Assembly (NCBI GenBank): GCA_945859605.1
Contig: OX243811.1
Location: forward strand, 66,742,395 to 66,806,394
DNA: 64,000 nucleotides
Direction: 5' to 3'
Source of the DNA: Lumbricus rubellus
Taxonomy: Eukaryota; Annelida; Clitellata; Crassiclitellata; Lumbricidae
The first letter of the stretch is position 1. The number at the start of each line of letters is the position of its first letter. Shown piece after piece: positions 11,212 to 21,392 of the stretch. The notes beneath the pieces are model-generated. The model had not been told where the DNA came from. It worked only from the letters and a program-made list of their open reading frames with translations, and did no database searches. Both the position numbers and the translations under genes were made by a program.

Positions 11212-12311
11212 CAGGGGCGCCGTTAGGCGTACGCACGTACGCAAGTGCGTACAGCGGGGAAAGGCAAAAATTTTTTTTACAAATTGTAAATTAAAGAATT
11301 AAAGCGTGAAATATTATAAGCGACGAAATTCTATTTAATCTATTATCTGGTGATACCTCATAATCGCCAGTGCATATACGGCAGGGCTTAAAGTGTGTCA
11401 GGACGGTCATTGACGGCGTCCAGGCACTTATTTTCGAGGCTGGACGCCGTCCTGCCACTTATTTGGCCAGCACTGCCTGGACGGTCGTCCATGACTGCAT
11501 GGACGGCGTCCATGCAGTTACGGACGTCCGGCCATCATCACTGCCTAAATATGGCTCCATTTGAGGTCGACACAGCCAAAAATGCGCTGGTCGCTGGGGC
11601 TCCGCCCCAGACCCCGCTGGGGGAGCTTACGATCAAGACAAAAACCTTTCTCTTTTACACTAACATTTTGATTTCTATTAATTTTGTTTCTGATCTCCCC
11701 TCAAAATTCAACCTCTCCTCCGCTTGCACTCACCTCTGCTGCTTTCCATTCACGACTGAAACCCGAACTCTTCAAGCTATCCTATCCAGATTCCAATCAG
11801 TTTTTATCACCCAACTACCACCATCACCGACAACCACCGTAGCACCATGCTGTCTCCTCGGCTTGACCTCCCCGGATTTTGACCTGGCACCGGACTTGAT
11901 TTGATATAGCGCCGGTGAATAAGCTGGTCTCCCTGACGTGTCTTTTGTGGGCGCTGAGAAATTCTCGAAGATTTACATTACATTACATTATCCTGGTAGT
12001 ATAGCTTGCGACACTAAAAAACCACTTATTTTTGAAGTTTTCGCGACTTTGTCGTTCACAAATAGCTGGCAAAAAGCCTTAAAATGGCTCAATTTGAGGT
12101 CGACACAGCCAAAAATGCGCTGGTCGCTGGGGCTCCGCCCCAGACCCCGCTGGGGGAGCTTACGACGCTCCCCCAGACCCCCTAGTCGGGACGGGCTTCG
12201 TGCCTTCGGCACTCGCGACTTCGCGCCTTCGGCGCCGCCACTGACGACCAATTACAATACAGCGTCCTGGCACTTCTTTTTTTTACACTTTAAGCACTGA
12301 TATAGGCTACG

Positions 12312-12348
<37 letters not shown>

Positions 12349-12427
12349 GCTCGTATCGACCGCTGTTCGCTTCATATTATTTTGTGCAAGTTGTGCGTAC
12401 AGAAAAAAAATCCTGGCGGCGCCGCTG
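11212..12427. mobile_element. Non-autonomous hAT-like element, TSD ATTATTAT
   Basis: The left end is CAGGGGCGCCGTTAGG and the right end, inverted, CAGCGGCGCCGCCAGG. The 8-bp repeat ATTATTAT flanks it exactly (11204-11211 and 12428-12435). No transposase is visible. A GC-rich block of about 75 bp starting near TTGAGGTCGACACAGCC occurs twice in the same direction, at about 11558-11630 and 12091-12163. A (TA)n tract lies at 12316-12342. A second copy of the left end occurs at 42195-42315. Confidence 0.8.
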
Positions 12428-15400
12428 ATTATTATAACCGCGTCTTCTTCATAATAGTTTCACAACATTGGTAAATGTTAGGGCAATATGGTAAACACCA
12501 TGATAGGCCTATAATTATTTATATGGCCTACTTCTGATTAGGCCTAATGCCCCCATGTAGGCTATCCCCAAATGGTGCTCACACTGCATGGCTGATATGG
12601 CTATGGGACATAAAATAGAAGAGGTTACGAAAAACTGTTTCTGCTCTACCTTTAGGCCTATAGTTTATATGCAACCACGTGTATTAAAAAAGGTTTCGGT
12701 ATTGAACATACATGTAGGGCCTAGATTAGATGTGCAGTGCGTTATGTACTTCAGAGCTTGCATGCTAACCTGTAGGGGAGAGCGGGGCATAATGGGATAC
12801 TTAAGGCATTTTGAAGTTTTCATCATAATACAATTAATAAGAAATCAGGATTTTTGTATCACTTAAATTTAATATAGGGCCTAGCTCCACTGTTTCTAGG
12901 AAATCTTTTGGATAGCCTTACGGACGTAGGCCTATAGCCTACCATACCTGGGAGAGCGTGAAAATCAACTTTTCATCATAAAAACTTCAAGACGCATCGA
13001 TCGAAATCGTAGGCCCTAAATGCCGAAGTAGCCTACAAAGTGAATATATTAATTATCAGTCGAGATGCTAATCGTGATCGTAAACTCTGAAGCCCTTAAA
13101 TATAGGCCTATATTCTATTCTCGATGACTCCTGAAAGAGTTGTGTGAACTTGTGTCACAATGGTGTGTCGTGTAATTGCCACCATGCTATTAAATATTTG
13201 ATCAGCTAGAAGCACTAAATGGTTTTTTATATATAATTTATGACCTTTTATCATGTATAATTCGTTTAATTCTCAAAAACAACAGACAGAACGCTATAGG
13301 TTTACAATTGACAGTAGACCTATGGCTACTAAGAATTTATGGTTAAGATAGTAAGCTTAGGCCTAGCTAGGCCTACATAATGTTTTTGAATTACATTCTT
13401 GGGATAAATTCATCGAGTCTTTATTGATTAGAGTGAATTGTTGTGAGCCCTTTGTCTAAAGTTATAAAATAGATATCGCTGTAGTGGGAAGATCGAGGTT
13501 ACGGAAGACATGAAGTTCGTTTCCCTGAACAGCTTTGCTGTTAGTCCTAGATTTTTAACTTCGGAAATCGCCTAACTGCAGAAAATATTCTCTGCCCATT
13601 AGCTTCAATCGGTTGACGCCGTTGTTATAAGTTTTTATTATATTTCTGAGTTTTGGTTACTATTCAAACGGTTTATCATCGACCTCTCAGTTCTCTGGAT
13701 AGGTCTGACTTGTTCCATTAGCTAGGAGCACTATTGCTCAAACTCGATCCGTAACCATCATTGGGCTACCTCCTTTTGTTGAAAAATTAATATTAAAGAA
13801 TATTCTTATCTTTCGTAATTCGCTCCCTCCACTCTGCGTCGAACTCTTCTTTCTGGATCGCAAAATGCATCTCTCTATCTCTTCTAAGGACCTATTTTCT
13901 CGGGGGTTTCGCAAGGGAAGCGCTATCGAATGGCCACGGCTATGAGCGGGGCTAGCCTATAAACAATTATAAGGGCCTACTAATAGCATCGCAATAGGCT
14001 AGATCTTGAAGTAACTCAAGCTTTTTCACATAGCCTATCAATAGGCCTATATTTAGCCTATACTGTCACAGCAATAATAGTCTATTTAAGGCATCAAGCA
14101 TGTCATTCCCAAAGTGAGCGCTTCAATCTACAAAACTGGCAACATGTTCTAAAGGGTATCCTGTTTAAAGCGCATATTTTGCCATGGGTTAGGCCTACTT
14201 GACAATAACAATATTGTGGTCAATAGATAGGCCTAGGCGTAGATCCATTGACGATCCGTTTTTTTATGCCTTAAAACAAATTTTCAAGTTGCACGAAGTC
14301 CAAGTCCGACTGCCATAGCCATAGCAATAGCCATAATGGTCATTGGTTCCTGGCCAAAAAATTCGCATCGCTTCAGCTTTCACGCTCGATATGATAAAAA
14401 TAATTGGGAAACGCCAGCAGCAATGTTTCAGACAACGGTATGCTACTTTGCAAATGGTATGAATTATTCATCACTGTTCTTTTATTAGCCCAATAAACTA
14501 GGTAGGCCCTACAGCTGTTATAATAAAAAAAAATAAGGCGGTGAGTATAGACCCAGCCCATTACCGTCCGCAAGAGAGCTATTTAGTCGTTACACGAAGT
14601 TTAGGAAGACTAAAAGGCCTAGGCCTACGTAGTTTGGTCCTTTGAAGACAAGTAACCTAAGCTAGGGCCTAGGTCTAAACCGATTTATTAGTGCTCGCTA
14701 GTAGGCCTGATCTAGCGGTTCGTAAATTCAAACGGTTTCGCTTGAGCGTTTAGAATTTCTATTGGCTTATTATTCTGTGAACCTGCTTGCAAGTTTAGGG
14801 TTGCAAACAGTAAGACTGGTTGACATTTCCAATCTAGATAATGCCCTGGGGTCTAGTCAGTCAATAGAAAGAAGGCTAGGACTACTAAGCACATAGTTTT
14901 GGAGATATGGACATGTAAGAGAATTCTTGGACTCCATAACTTGTATTCAGGTTATCACCAGGACATGTTAGCCTTCTCGGAATTTCTGCCTGTCGAGGGT
15001 TCCAGCACTATATTACCGGACCTAGCCTACATGTAGGCTATGCTATCTAATGAATAAGAATAGGGATAAAAGAATGACCAAACAACAACTTAGTATGAGT
15101 CACGGAAGACTTGTCACACATCAAAAACTAATAATTATAATTTTACTATTAAAAACTAATTATTGGACAATAATTTATCAAATAATTAATTTGACAAAGA
15201 GTAGACATTGGATTGAAAGCGAACAGGGGATACAAATTCACTGCATCCAATGATATTTCTGCCGTGGGCATACATTGACCATTACGATGCACACTGCACA
15301 GTATTGAATATTATTCGAGGTTGCTAATCTTTTTATGTGCATCTGTACATTTTCTACAGCGATTTTAAAGACGGAGCTGTTCATTTTTCAACCTCTCTGT

Positions 15401-15551
15401 CTGCTGAAATATTCCCCACCGCCGCCCCGTTGAAATTGTGGACGTCCGATCTCAGGTCTCCAAAATTAATCCTGGCCGAGCGTAAAGGCCTACGATCGAT
15501 TCTGTCGTGCACGGTGTAGGCTTAAGCTCATAATTATAAGATAATAATAAT
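12428..15551. other. Gene-poor intergenic DNA
   Basis: This stretch is AT-rich, dense in TAGGCCTA-type motifs and free of convincing reading frames. At 12774-12800 a GGGGAGAGCGGGG motif resembles the ends of the element at 55467-56833 and may be a relic. Confidence 0.6.
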
Positions 15552-15557
15552 AATGTT
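15552..15557. repeat. Left target-site duplication AATGTT
   Basis: These six bases precede the left end of the Polinton and recur directly after its right end at 32080-32085. Confidence 0.92.
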
Positions 15558-15800
15558 AGTAGATGTAAAATTAATTCTTTGGGAATTTTTTCATTGAAGA
15601 AACAATTAGCTAATAAATGAGTTTAAATGGTGCTAAAGGATTTTCTGGGATTTTTTCATTGAAGAAAAAAGCCAGTTAAAATAGGGTTTAAACCAGTTAA
15701 ATTCTTAGTCTTTTTAATTTTCTGGATGTCTTTTATTATTTCCTGAGGGGGGTGCTCGGTAGTACAGTGGTTAGCGCGCTGAACTGTCAACCAAGAGGTC
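15558..15800 (+). repeat. Polinton left terminal inverted repeat, 243 bp
   Basis: The repeat is the inverse of 31837-32079 with four mismatches. All four fall in the inner SINE-derived part (15743-15800). The outer 185 bases are identical. Just inside it, degenerate copies of TCTTTTATTATTTC and of ATTGAAGAAACAAT recur up to about 15990, as if an older terminal segment had been partly duplicated. Confidence 0.95.
15743..15800 (+). mobile_element. Truncated SINE copy in the left terminal repeat
   Basis: The first 58 bases of the SINE occur here, ending at AAGAGGTC. They are followed at once by TCTTCTATTATTTC, which resembles the SINE target duplication. The T-arm, B box and tail are missing. 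A deletion between short GTC/TC matches would give exactly this junction. Confidence 0.75.
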
Positions 15801-16102
15801 TTCTATTATTTCCCCCCCTGATTCCTCCTCTTCTTTTTTGGGGTCTTTTATTATTTTTCCTGATGCATAATTAATTACTTAGCTACCTTTTAAGAAATCT
15901 GATATTGAAGAAACAATAAGCTTAATTAGCGCTAGAAACCAGATAAAAGTCGAGGTCTTTTCTAACCAGTAAAAAGTCTTAGTCTTTTGTATAAGCTATT
16001 CTATAGGGTCTATTACATGCGAGCAGGCCTTGTATGCATGAGCGCTCATGCAGCAACAAAGCAACAAAGCAGCAGATGTCTCGATCACGACACAACAACC
16101 TA

Positions 16103-16300
16103 GCTGGGAGCGGCCTCGATCACGACAGCACGGCTAGGTCAGGACTATGAGTCGGCGAAGCACGCAGCCGTTGGCTGACGTGACTACCTTCGCCATGCAT
16201 GCTGGGAGCGGCCTCGATCACGACAGCACGGCTAGGCTAGGACTATGAGTCGGCCAAGCATGCAGGTCGTTGGCTGACGTGGCTACCTTCGCCATGCATG
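16103..16300. repeat. 98-bp tandem duplication in the Polinton left arm
   Basis: Two copies begin GCTGGGAGCGGCCTCGATCA at 16103 and 16201. They are GC-rich and highly similar. No coding frame crosses them. Confidence 0.85.
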
Positions 16301-16666
16301 CAGCCATCATTATAATATTATGACAATGCAAAAACACCTGAAGACAAAGTCTACACCTTGAACGATACGTATTCGTTGTAAGGGCGTCGCTCTAAACAGG
16401 TGTAGGCTACATCTTTTGGTTTTGCGAAAATTAGTTGCTGTATTAAATCGGATCAAAATGACTAACTTCATTAAGGATAGGCCTATCGAGGAACATCATC
16501 AAGAGCGACCTTCGTTACTGCTGGATGAACATCAACTTGGTCAGTTTCCTTTAATTGCATATGTTGCTATACAGTTCTAACGTTTAATTAATCAGATCAT
16601 AGTAGATGTCATTTAACTCTCAACATCACCCACCTTAGCCCCTTAGCTAATTTTAGTTATATAACG

Positions 16667-16667
<1 letters not shown>

Positions 16668-16733
<66 letters not shown>

Positions 16734-16826
16734 CAGATAGACAGATAGACAGATAGACAGATAGACGGATAGACGGATAGACAGATAGACAGATAGACAG
16801 ACAGACAGACAGATAGACAGATAGAC

Positions 16827-16863
<37 letters not shown>

Positions 16864-17032
16864 GTTAGACAGATAGACAGATAGACAGATAGACAGATAG
16901 ACAGATGATTGGATGGATGGATGGATGGATGGATGGATAGATAGATGATTGGATGGATGGATGGATGGATGGATGGATAGATAGATGGAAGATGATAGAT
17001 GGATGGATAGATAGATGATACATGGATAGATA
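16668..17032. repeat. GATA/GACA/GGAT microsatellite in the Polinton left arm
   Basis: Blocks of GATA, then GATA/GACA mixtures, then GGAT run for about 365 bp. The same motifs dominate the host array at 44215-45003, so this arm carries host-type DNA. Confidence 0.92.
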
Positions 17033-17735
17033 GGTCAACAAATACTAAGACAAAGGTATTGAACCTAACATGCTGAATGTAGGCGTATACTGTAAAAATA
17101 TCAATTTTTTTTTAGCAGATGTCTTTGTTCGCTCGCCCTACACGTCATGCAAGCAGCCTTTGTTCGCTCTATCGACGTGTCATACAGCAGCTGTCTTAGC
17201 AGCAGTAGCCATCTAACGTCGAGACAGAGAAGACTCTACGTGGCGTGTTCGCTTCAGTCTATTTTAACAAAGCATTAGTGTAATCTTTCTGGTTTGTCTG
17301 TTAGCTACAAGTGCTTGCGCTGTAGGCTTATAGAATGGCTGATCTGTTAATAATAATCGGGAAACACTCTAAGAAAGATATAAATAGAGCACTTAATAGT
17401 TCTTTCACAGTTGATGAAAAAGGAAATTAACGGAACAATTAGGGACATTTGTTTTTCAGTTGTTTCTCGGAAGCTCAAGACGACGATTTTTACAGTTAAT
17501 TAATGAAGGGTGAAGAAGAACAAAGAAGGGATTCGATGATTTCGTATAATCCTTAATCTAATTGGATACTTGTCTTCACATAGCCTAACGTATTAAAATT
17601 AGTAGAAATGGTTGTTGTTTAGAACAGAACAATAAGAACCATGGTAGGCCTAATTGCAAATTTGTAGGAGACGGAGGAGGTGATTATAATATTGTCATCA
17701 CCAAGGCGAAAATCGATTGCAATGACGCAGATCAC

Positions 17736-18000
17736 GCGGTCGCCTCCATTTAGCACGGCACGCATGCGTATGACTTGACCTGATTCTGGTCTCATCCGTG
17801 ATACCGTAAGTAGGTCAGACCCAGTTCAGCGGTCGCCTCCATTTAACACCGCATGCATGCGTATGACTTGACCTGATTCTGGTCTCATCCGTGATACCGT
17901 AAGTAGGTCAGACCCAGTTCAGCGGATGCATTCATTTAACACCGCATGCATGCGTGTGACCTGATTCTGGTCTCATCCGTGATACCGTAAGTAGGTCAGG
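17736..18000. repeat. 93-bp tandem triplication in the Polinton left arm
   Basis: Units start at 17736, 17829 and 17922 (GCGGTCGCCTCC or a variant), each holding CTGGTCTCATCCGTGATACC. The third unit is a few bases shorter. Such an array could be an origin, enhancer or packaging region, but nothing seen here tells which. Confidence 0.85.
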
Positions 18001-18039
18001 GTGCTCTTATTCATCGAAAAGTAATGAGTAGCCTACACA

Positions 18040-18250
18040 AGAGCTGTTTTAACAATTCTAAAAAGACAATTTTTTTAATTTAAATTTTTTTAAGTTTATT
18101 ATTTATTATTATTTTAATTTTTTTTATTTATTTATTAATTATTATTATTTATTATTATTTTATTTTTATTTTTTTTAAATTTATTAATTATTATTATTTA
18201 AATTTTTTTTAAATTTTTTTTTTTTTTTTAAAACTTTTTTAGACCATAAC
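18040..18250. other. Extreme A/T tract behind the integrase stop
   Basis: Long T and A runs with TAATTATTATT-like repeats fill the space between the 93-bp array and the integrase stop codon. On the minus strand this would be the integrase 3' UTR. Confidence 0.7.
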
Positions 18251-18277
18251 TCTTTAGAAGCAATAAATCAGTTAAAT

Positions 18278-19209
18278 TCACAATGATATCAAGTCTTCAT
18301 TGTTAACCCATGAATTGAATGAATTATCATAGCCTAACCATTTAACCAAAGACCGATTACCACTTTTCCTAATAATCTTCTCTATTTTAAATGTATCTTG
18401 CGTTGTCAGTTGTAACTCAGCTTCATAAAATGTCCCTTGTATTTGTTCTCCATGATAGTCAGATATTTTATAGGTTATAGGATCCGTGTATTGTATTTGT
18501 GTAATAGTAAAAACCTCTTGAGTCCAATTCTGCATGTAGCCTTTCTCGAATGTCTTCTTCTTCTTGGAAATTCTTACTTTATCTCCGACTGAAAATTTAG
18601 GTTTAACAGTTTCAGGTACAGCGTCACCATACAGATTTAACCAAACAGCTTTTTCGTTTGCTTTGATACTCGCTTTAACAGGAGTCATTTTAATGGAAGA
18701 ATGTCTTGTGTTGTTGTATAAACTAAGCATATTATCTAAAACATCGATATATCTCTGAGTTGAATTTGCTGTAAAATACTTAAACATCTTTTCTTTTACT
18801 GTTCTATTAAATCTTTCTACGATACAAGATTTCTCTTCATTCTCAGTTGAGTACAACTGCATACCTAATGATTTTACCTGTTTATTATAGAATTCTGTTC
18901 CCTTATCGACCCAAAGTTTTTCCCCCCTTCTTTTGCTCGTATTAAATATTTTTGTGAAAGCATCTGCCACAGATTCTCCGCGCTTATCTTTTAACGGCTG
19001 AATAAATGCATATTTGGAAAATATATCGATGACGCTTAACAAATATTTCACACCAGAATTAAATTTAGCATAAGCCTGCATGTCAATCAAGTCTGCCGCC
19101 CAAACTTTGTCCACTCCCTGAACATAAACAACTCGCTTCCTAAACTTCCTGACTATAGGTTTATGCAATTCGTCAGCAAGTTCGTCTGTCCATCTCAGAG
19201 CTTTTTTTT
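18278..19209 (-). CDS. Polinton DDE integrase with chromodomain
   Basis: This is a retrovirus-type (rve) integrase that inserts the linear element DNA into the host genome. The 296 residues counted from 19168 hold DLIDM (Asp26/Asp29), VDKGTEF (Asp88) and IVERFNR (Glu118) as the acidic triad. The C-terminus (about 255-296) is chromodomain-like, with VKWLGY and SWVNNEDL. There is no ATG: the frame stays open upstream to a stop at 19250-19252, overlapping the end of the phospholipase gene. Its conserved beginning (RWTDELADEL) starts right at the A8 run at 19202-19209. It therefore seems to need a -1 frame change from the upstream gene. The Asp88-Glu118 spacing (29 residues) is short against the usual 35 or so, hinting at a small in-frame deletion. 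Confidence 0.88.
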
Positions 19210-19731
19210 CAACCCCATTCCAAAATGGGTTTTTGTTGATAATATCGGTTTAACTATAGATCTTTCAATTCGTTCGCGGAACGAAGGATTAGGTATATTA
19301 TTTAATTCATCTATCATAGCTCTGTCAGCGACGTTTCTCCCTGCCGTATCAGTATGTTTAGCATAAGCTAGGTCGTGACGATAGGCTGCTGCATCAACTC
19401 TATCTACTGGCTTACTCCAATCTTTTGGTGTTCCATCAGGATTTAAACGCAAATCCAGTCGAGTTCCTGGACCCGTGAAAGAATGTCCTGGAAGATGCAT
19501 TTCGCCCGGATATTTTGCCCATGGAAGTTTAATTTTGGAAGTAGCAGAATTGAGAGCTGAGACTAAATCACCACCTGTAGCGGTGGACATTTTAGTAAAC
19601 TGAGTTTTTCTAGCGCCACACTCAACGCACACACCCCTAAGCATAGGTCTACCATTCTTACTGACGACTCGTTGAACATCTTTAGATTCAGTTTGTCGCT
19701 TACATTTTACACAATACGAGTTGTGCTCCAT
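19195..19731 (-). CDS. Zinc-ribbon protein with parvovirus VP1u-like phospholipase A2 domain
   Basis: The 178-residue frame begins with two CxxC pairs (Cys7/Cys10 and Cys35/Cys38), a likely zinc ribbon. Residues about 80-126 form a secreted-type phospholipase A2 core: calcium loop GPGT (87-90), Asp113, the catalytic His119-Asp120 pair and Tyr123. In parvoviruses this domain opens endosomal membranes during entry; a similar role is inferred here. Related Polintons carry the same module, in my recollection joined to the integrase. Here the frame stops six codons after the start of an A8 run. Start: the ATG at 19729-19731, 20 bp from the divergent ATPase start. Confidence 0.82.
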   Translation of the reverse strand: MEHNSYCVKCKRQTESKDVQRVVSKNGRPMLRGVCVECGARKTQFTKMSTATGGDLVSALNSATSKIKLPWAKYPGEMHLPGHSFTGPGTRLDLRLNPDGTPKDWSKPVDRVDAAAYRHDLAYAKHTDTAGRNVADRAMIDELNNIPNPSFRERIERSIVKPILSTKTHFGMGLKKKL

Positions 19732-19751
19732 TTTAATATAATATAATTAAA
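19732..19751. promoter_or_regulatory. 20-bp divergent AT-rich palindromic promoter
   Basis: Only 20 bp separate the ATG of the leftward phospholipase gene from that of the rightward ATPase gene. With both start codons the region is a near-palindrome (CCATTTTAATATAATATAAT, then TAAAATGG). Both transcripts must have extremely short leaders or start inside the opposite gene. Confidence 0.6.
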
Positions 19752-20528
19752 ATGGAAGTCCAAGACCTATCGTGGAATGAAGAATCAAGTAAACGCTTTA
19801 ACAGTCCTCTCCTACCAAGAAGCATCAGAGGTTTGATCGTCGGTAAGTCTCAATGCGGCAAAACAATATTACTACTTAATTTATTACTGAGACCTGGTTG
19901 GTTAGACTACGATAACCTGCAGATCTTTGGCAAAAGTTTATTTCAATCAGAATACAAGATACTTAAGAAAGCATTCGAAGAGAAATTACCAAAGGAAGCA
20001 ATTATAAGACTTTTTGATAATCGCGATGAGATAATGAAATTAAATGTATCACCGACCGCCGTAGTCGAAGAGATGTCTAAAAACATGGAAAAGAAATCCG
20101 ATATTGACTGCAAGTTCTTTGAAACCTCTGAAGATGTTCCAGATCCACGAGACTTAAGTCGAGATAAAAAGAATCTCATGATTTTTGATGATTTACAGTT
20201 AGAGCGACAAAATAAATGCGAATCCTATTATATAAGAGGTAGGCATAGTAATGTAGACTGCTTTTACCTAGCACAAAATTATTTCAAGCTGCCCAGACAA
20301 ACTATCAGGGAGAATGCCAATTTTATATGTCTATTCCCTCAAGACCTCAAAAATATTAATCATATATACAGCGATCATATAGGTGTAGATGATATGACTA
20401 TAGAAGAATTTCGAAAACTATGCAAAACTGCGTGGGATGAAACGCATGGTTTTGTGGTTATAGACCTTACTAGTAAAACAAATAAGGGCAGGTACAGATC
20501 TGGATTAGATACATTTTACATTAAATAA
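19752..20528 (+). CDS. FtsK/HerA-family (A32-like) genome-packaging ATPase
   Basis: The 258-residue protein has Walker A GKSQCGKT (residues 31-38) and Walker B NLMIFDD (141-147). These are followed by the YLAQNYF sensor-like strand (172-178) and LFPQD, as in poxvirus A32-like packaging ATPases. It should drive DNA into the preformed capsid. It is the first gene of the rightward cluster, and its length is normal for Polintons. The ATG at 19752 directly follows the palindromic promoter. The frame is intact. Confidence 0.93.
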   Translation: MEVQDLSWNEESSKRFNSPLLPRSIRGLIVGKSQCGKTILLLNLLLRPGWLDYDNLQIFGKSLFQSEYKILKKAFEEKLPKEAIIRLFDNRDEIMKLNVSPTAVVEEMSKNMEKKSDIDCKFFETSEDVPDPRDLSRDKKNLMIFDDLQLERQNKCESYYIRGRHSNVDCFYLAQNYFKLPRQTIRENANFICLFPQDLKNINHIYSDHIGVDDMTIEEFRKLCKTAWDETHGFVVIDLTSKTNKGRYRSGLDTFYIK

Positions 20529-20594
20529 AAGCAATAATAAAATGATAACAAAATTTAAGATTTTATATTCTAGGTTTAAAAATAGCTATCTAAA

Positions 20595-21368
20595 ATGGAA
20601 ACCCTTCTTGACGAAATTTTATCTACTACTCAAACGATTGCACGCAACACAGAGGCTAAAGAATCCTTTTGCATTTTGTTGAGCGAAAGGAGCACACGAA
20701 TTCGAACGAAATTTAATCCACTAATCGAACTGGACAAAAGTAAGAAGTATGAAATGGCCCTTGTTAATCTTGAAACTTACTACAGTTTTCCCAATATAGA
20801 CGAAACAAATAATAAATTCGTATATTCGTCAGATAACGGTGTAACGTGGGAAGATTTAGACATTCCAACCGGTTGCTATGAAATCGATGACTTAAACGAA
20901 TACATACAGAGAACTCTAAAAGAAGAAGGTCATGGACAATGTATAAAGTTGCAACCAAATAACAATACTTTGAAGGCTGTTTTGGAAATTGATGAGAACT
21001 ATAAAGTTGATTTTACAGTACCAAATTCAATTAGTACGGTTCTAGGATTTCAGAGTCGTGTATACTCCGAAGGATATAACGAATCCGAGCACATAGTCGA
21101 TATAAACAGCGTGAATAGTTTACGTGTTACCAGTGATATAATAGGATCATCGTATGCCAACGGAACTACGGAGAACATAATTTATTCTTTCTTTCCATCG
21201 GTCGGGCCTGGTTATAAGATAATCGAATCTCCTCATAATCTGGTTTATCTTCCAATAACGCTATACTCTATTTCATCGATGGAAACAAAACTAATAGACC
21301 AAAATGGAAAACTAATTAATTTAAGAGGTGAGGAATTGTCGATACGATTTCACATAAGAGAGGTTTAA
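20595..21368 (+). CDS. Penton-like minor capsid protein (single jelly roll)
   Basis: The 257-residue protein lies between the ATPase and the Gly-rich protein, the usual place of the minor capsid gene. Recognisable patterns are KYEMALVNLETYYSFPNI, the GVTWEDLDIPTGCYEIDDLN region and the C-terminal SIRFHIREV strand, typical of Polinton minor capsid proteins. It should form the penton base at the five-fold vertices. The frame is intact. The start at 20595 follows an AT-rich leader ending CTAAAATG. Confidence 0.85.
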   Translation: METLLDEILSTTQTIARNTEAKESFCILLSERSTRIRTKFNPLIELDKSKKYEMALVNLETYYSFPNIDETNNKFVYSSDNGVTWEDLDIPTGCYEIDDLNEYIQRTLKEEGHGQCIKLQPNNNTLKAVLEIDENYKVDFTVPNSISTVLGFQSRVYSEGYNESEHIVDINSVNSLRVTSDIIGSSYANGTTENIIYSFFPSVGPGYKIIESPHNLVYLPITLYSISSMETKLIDQNGKLINLRGEELSIRFHIREV

Positions 21369-21392
21369 TTTAAAGTTTATATTTAATATAAG

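Noticed and set aside
18278..19209. LTR retrotransposon integrase
   Set aside because: There is no reverse transcriptase, RNase H or LTR. The neighbours are Polinton genes and the ends are inverted repeats with a 6-bp duplication.
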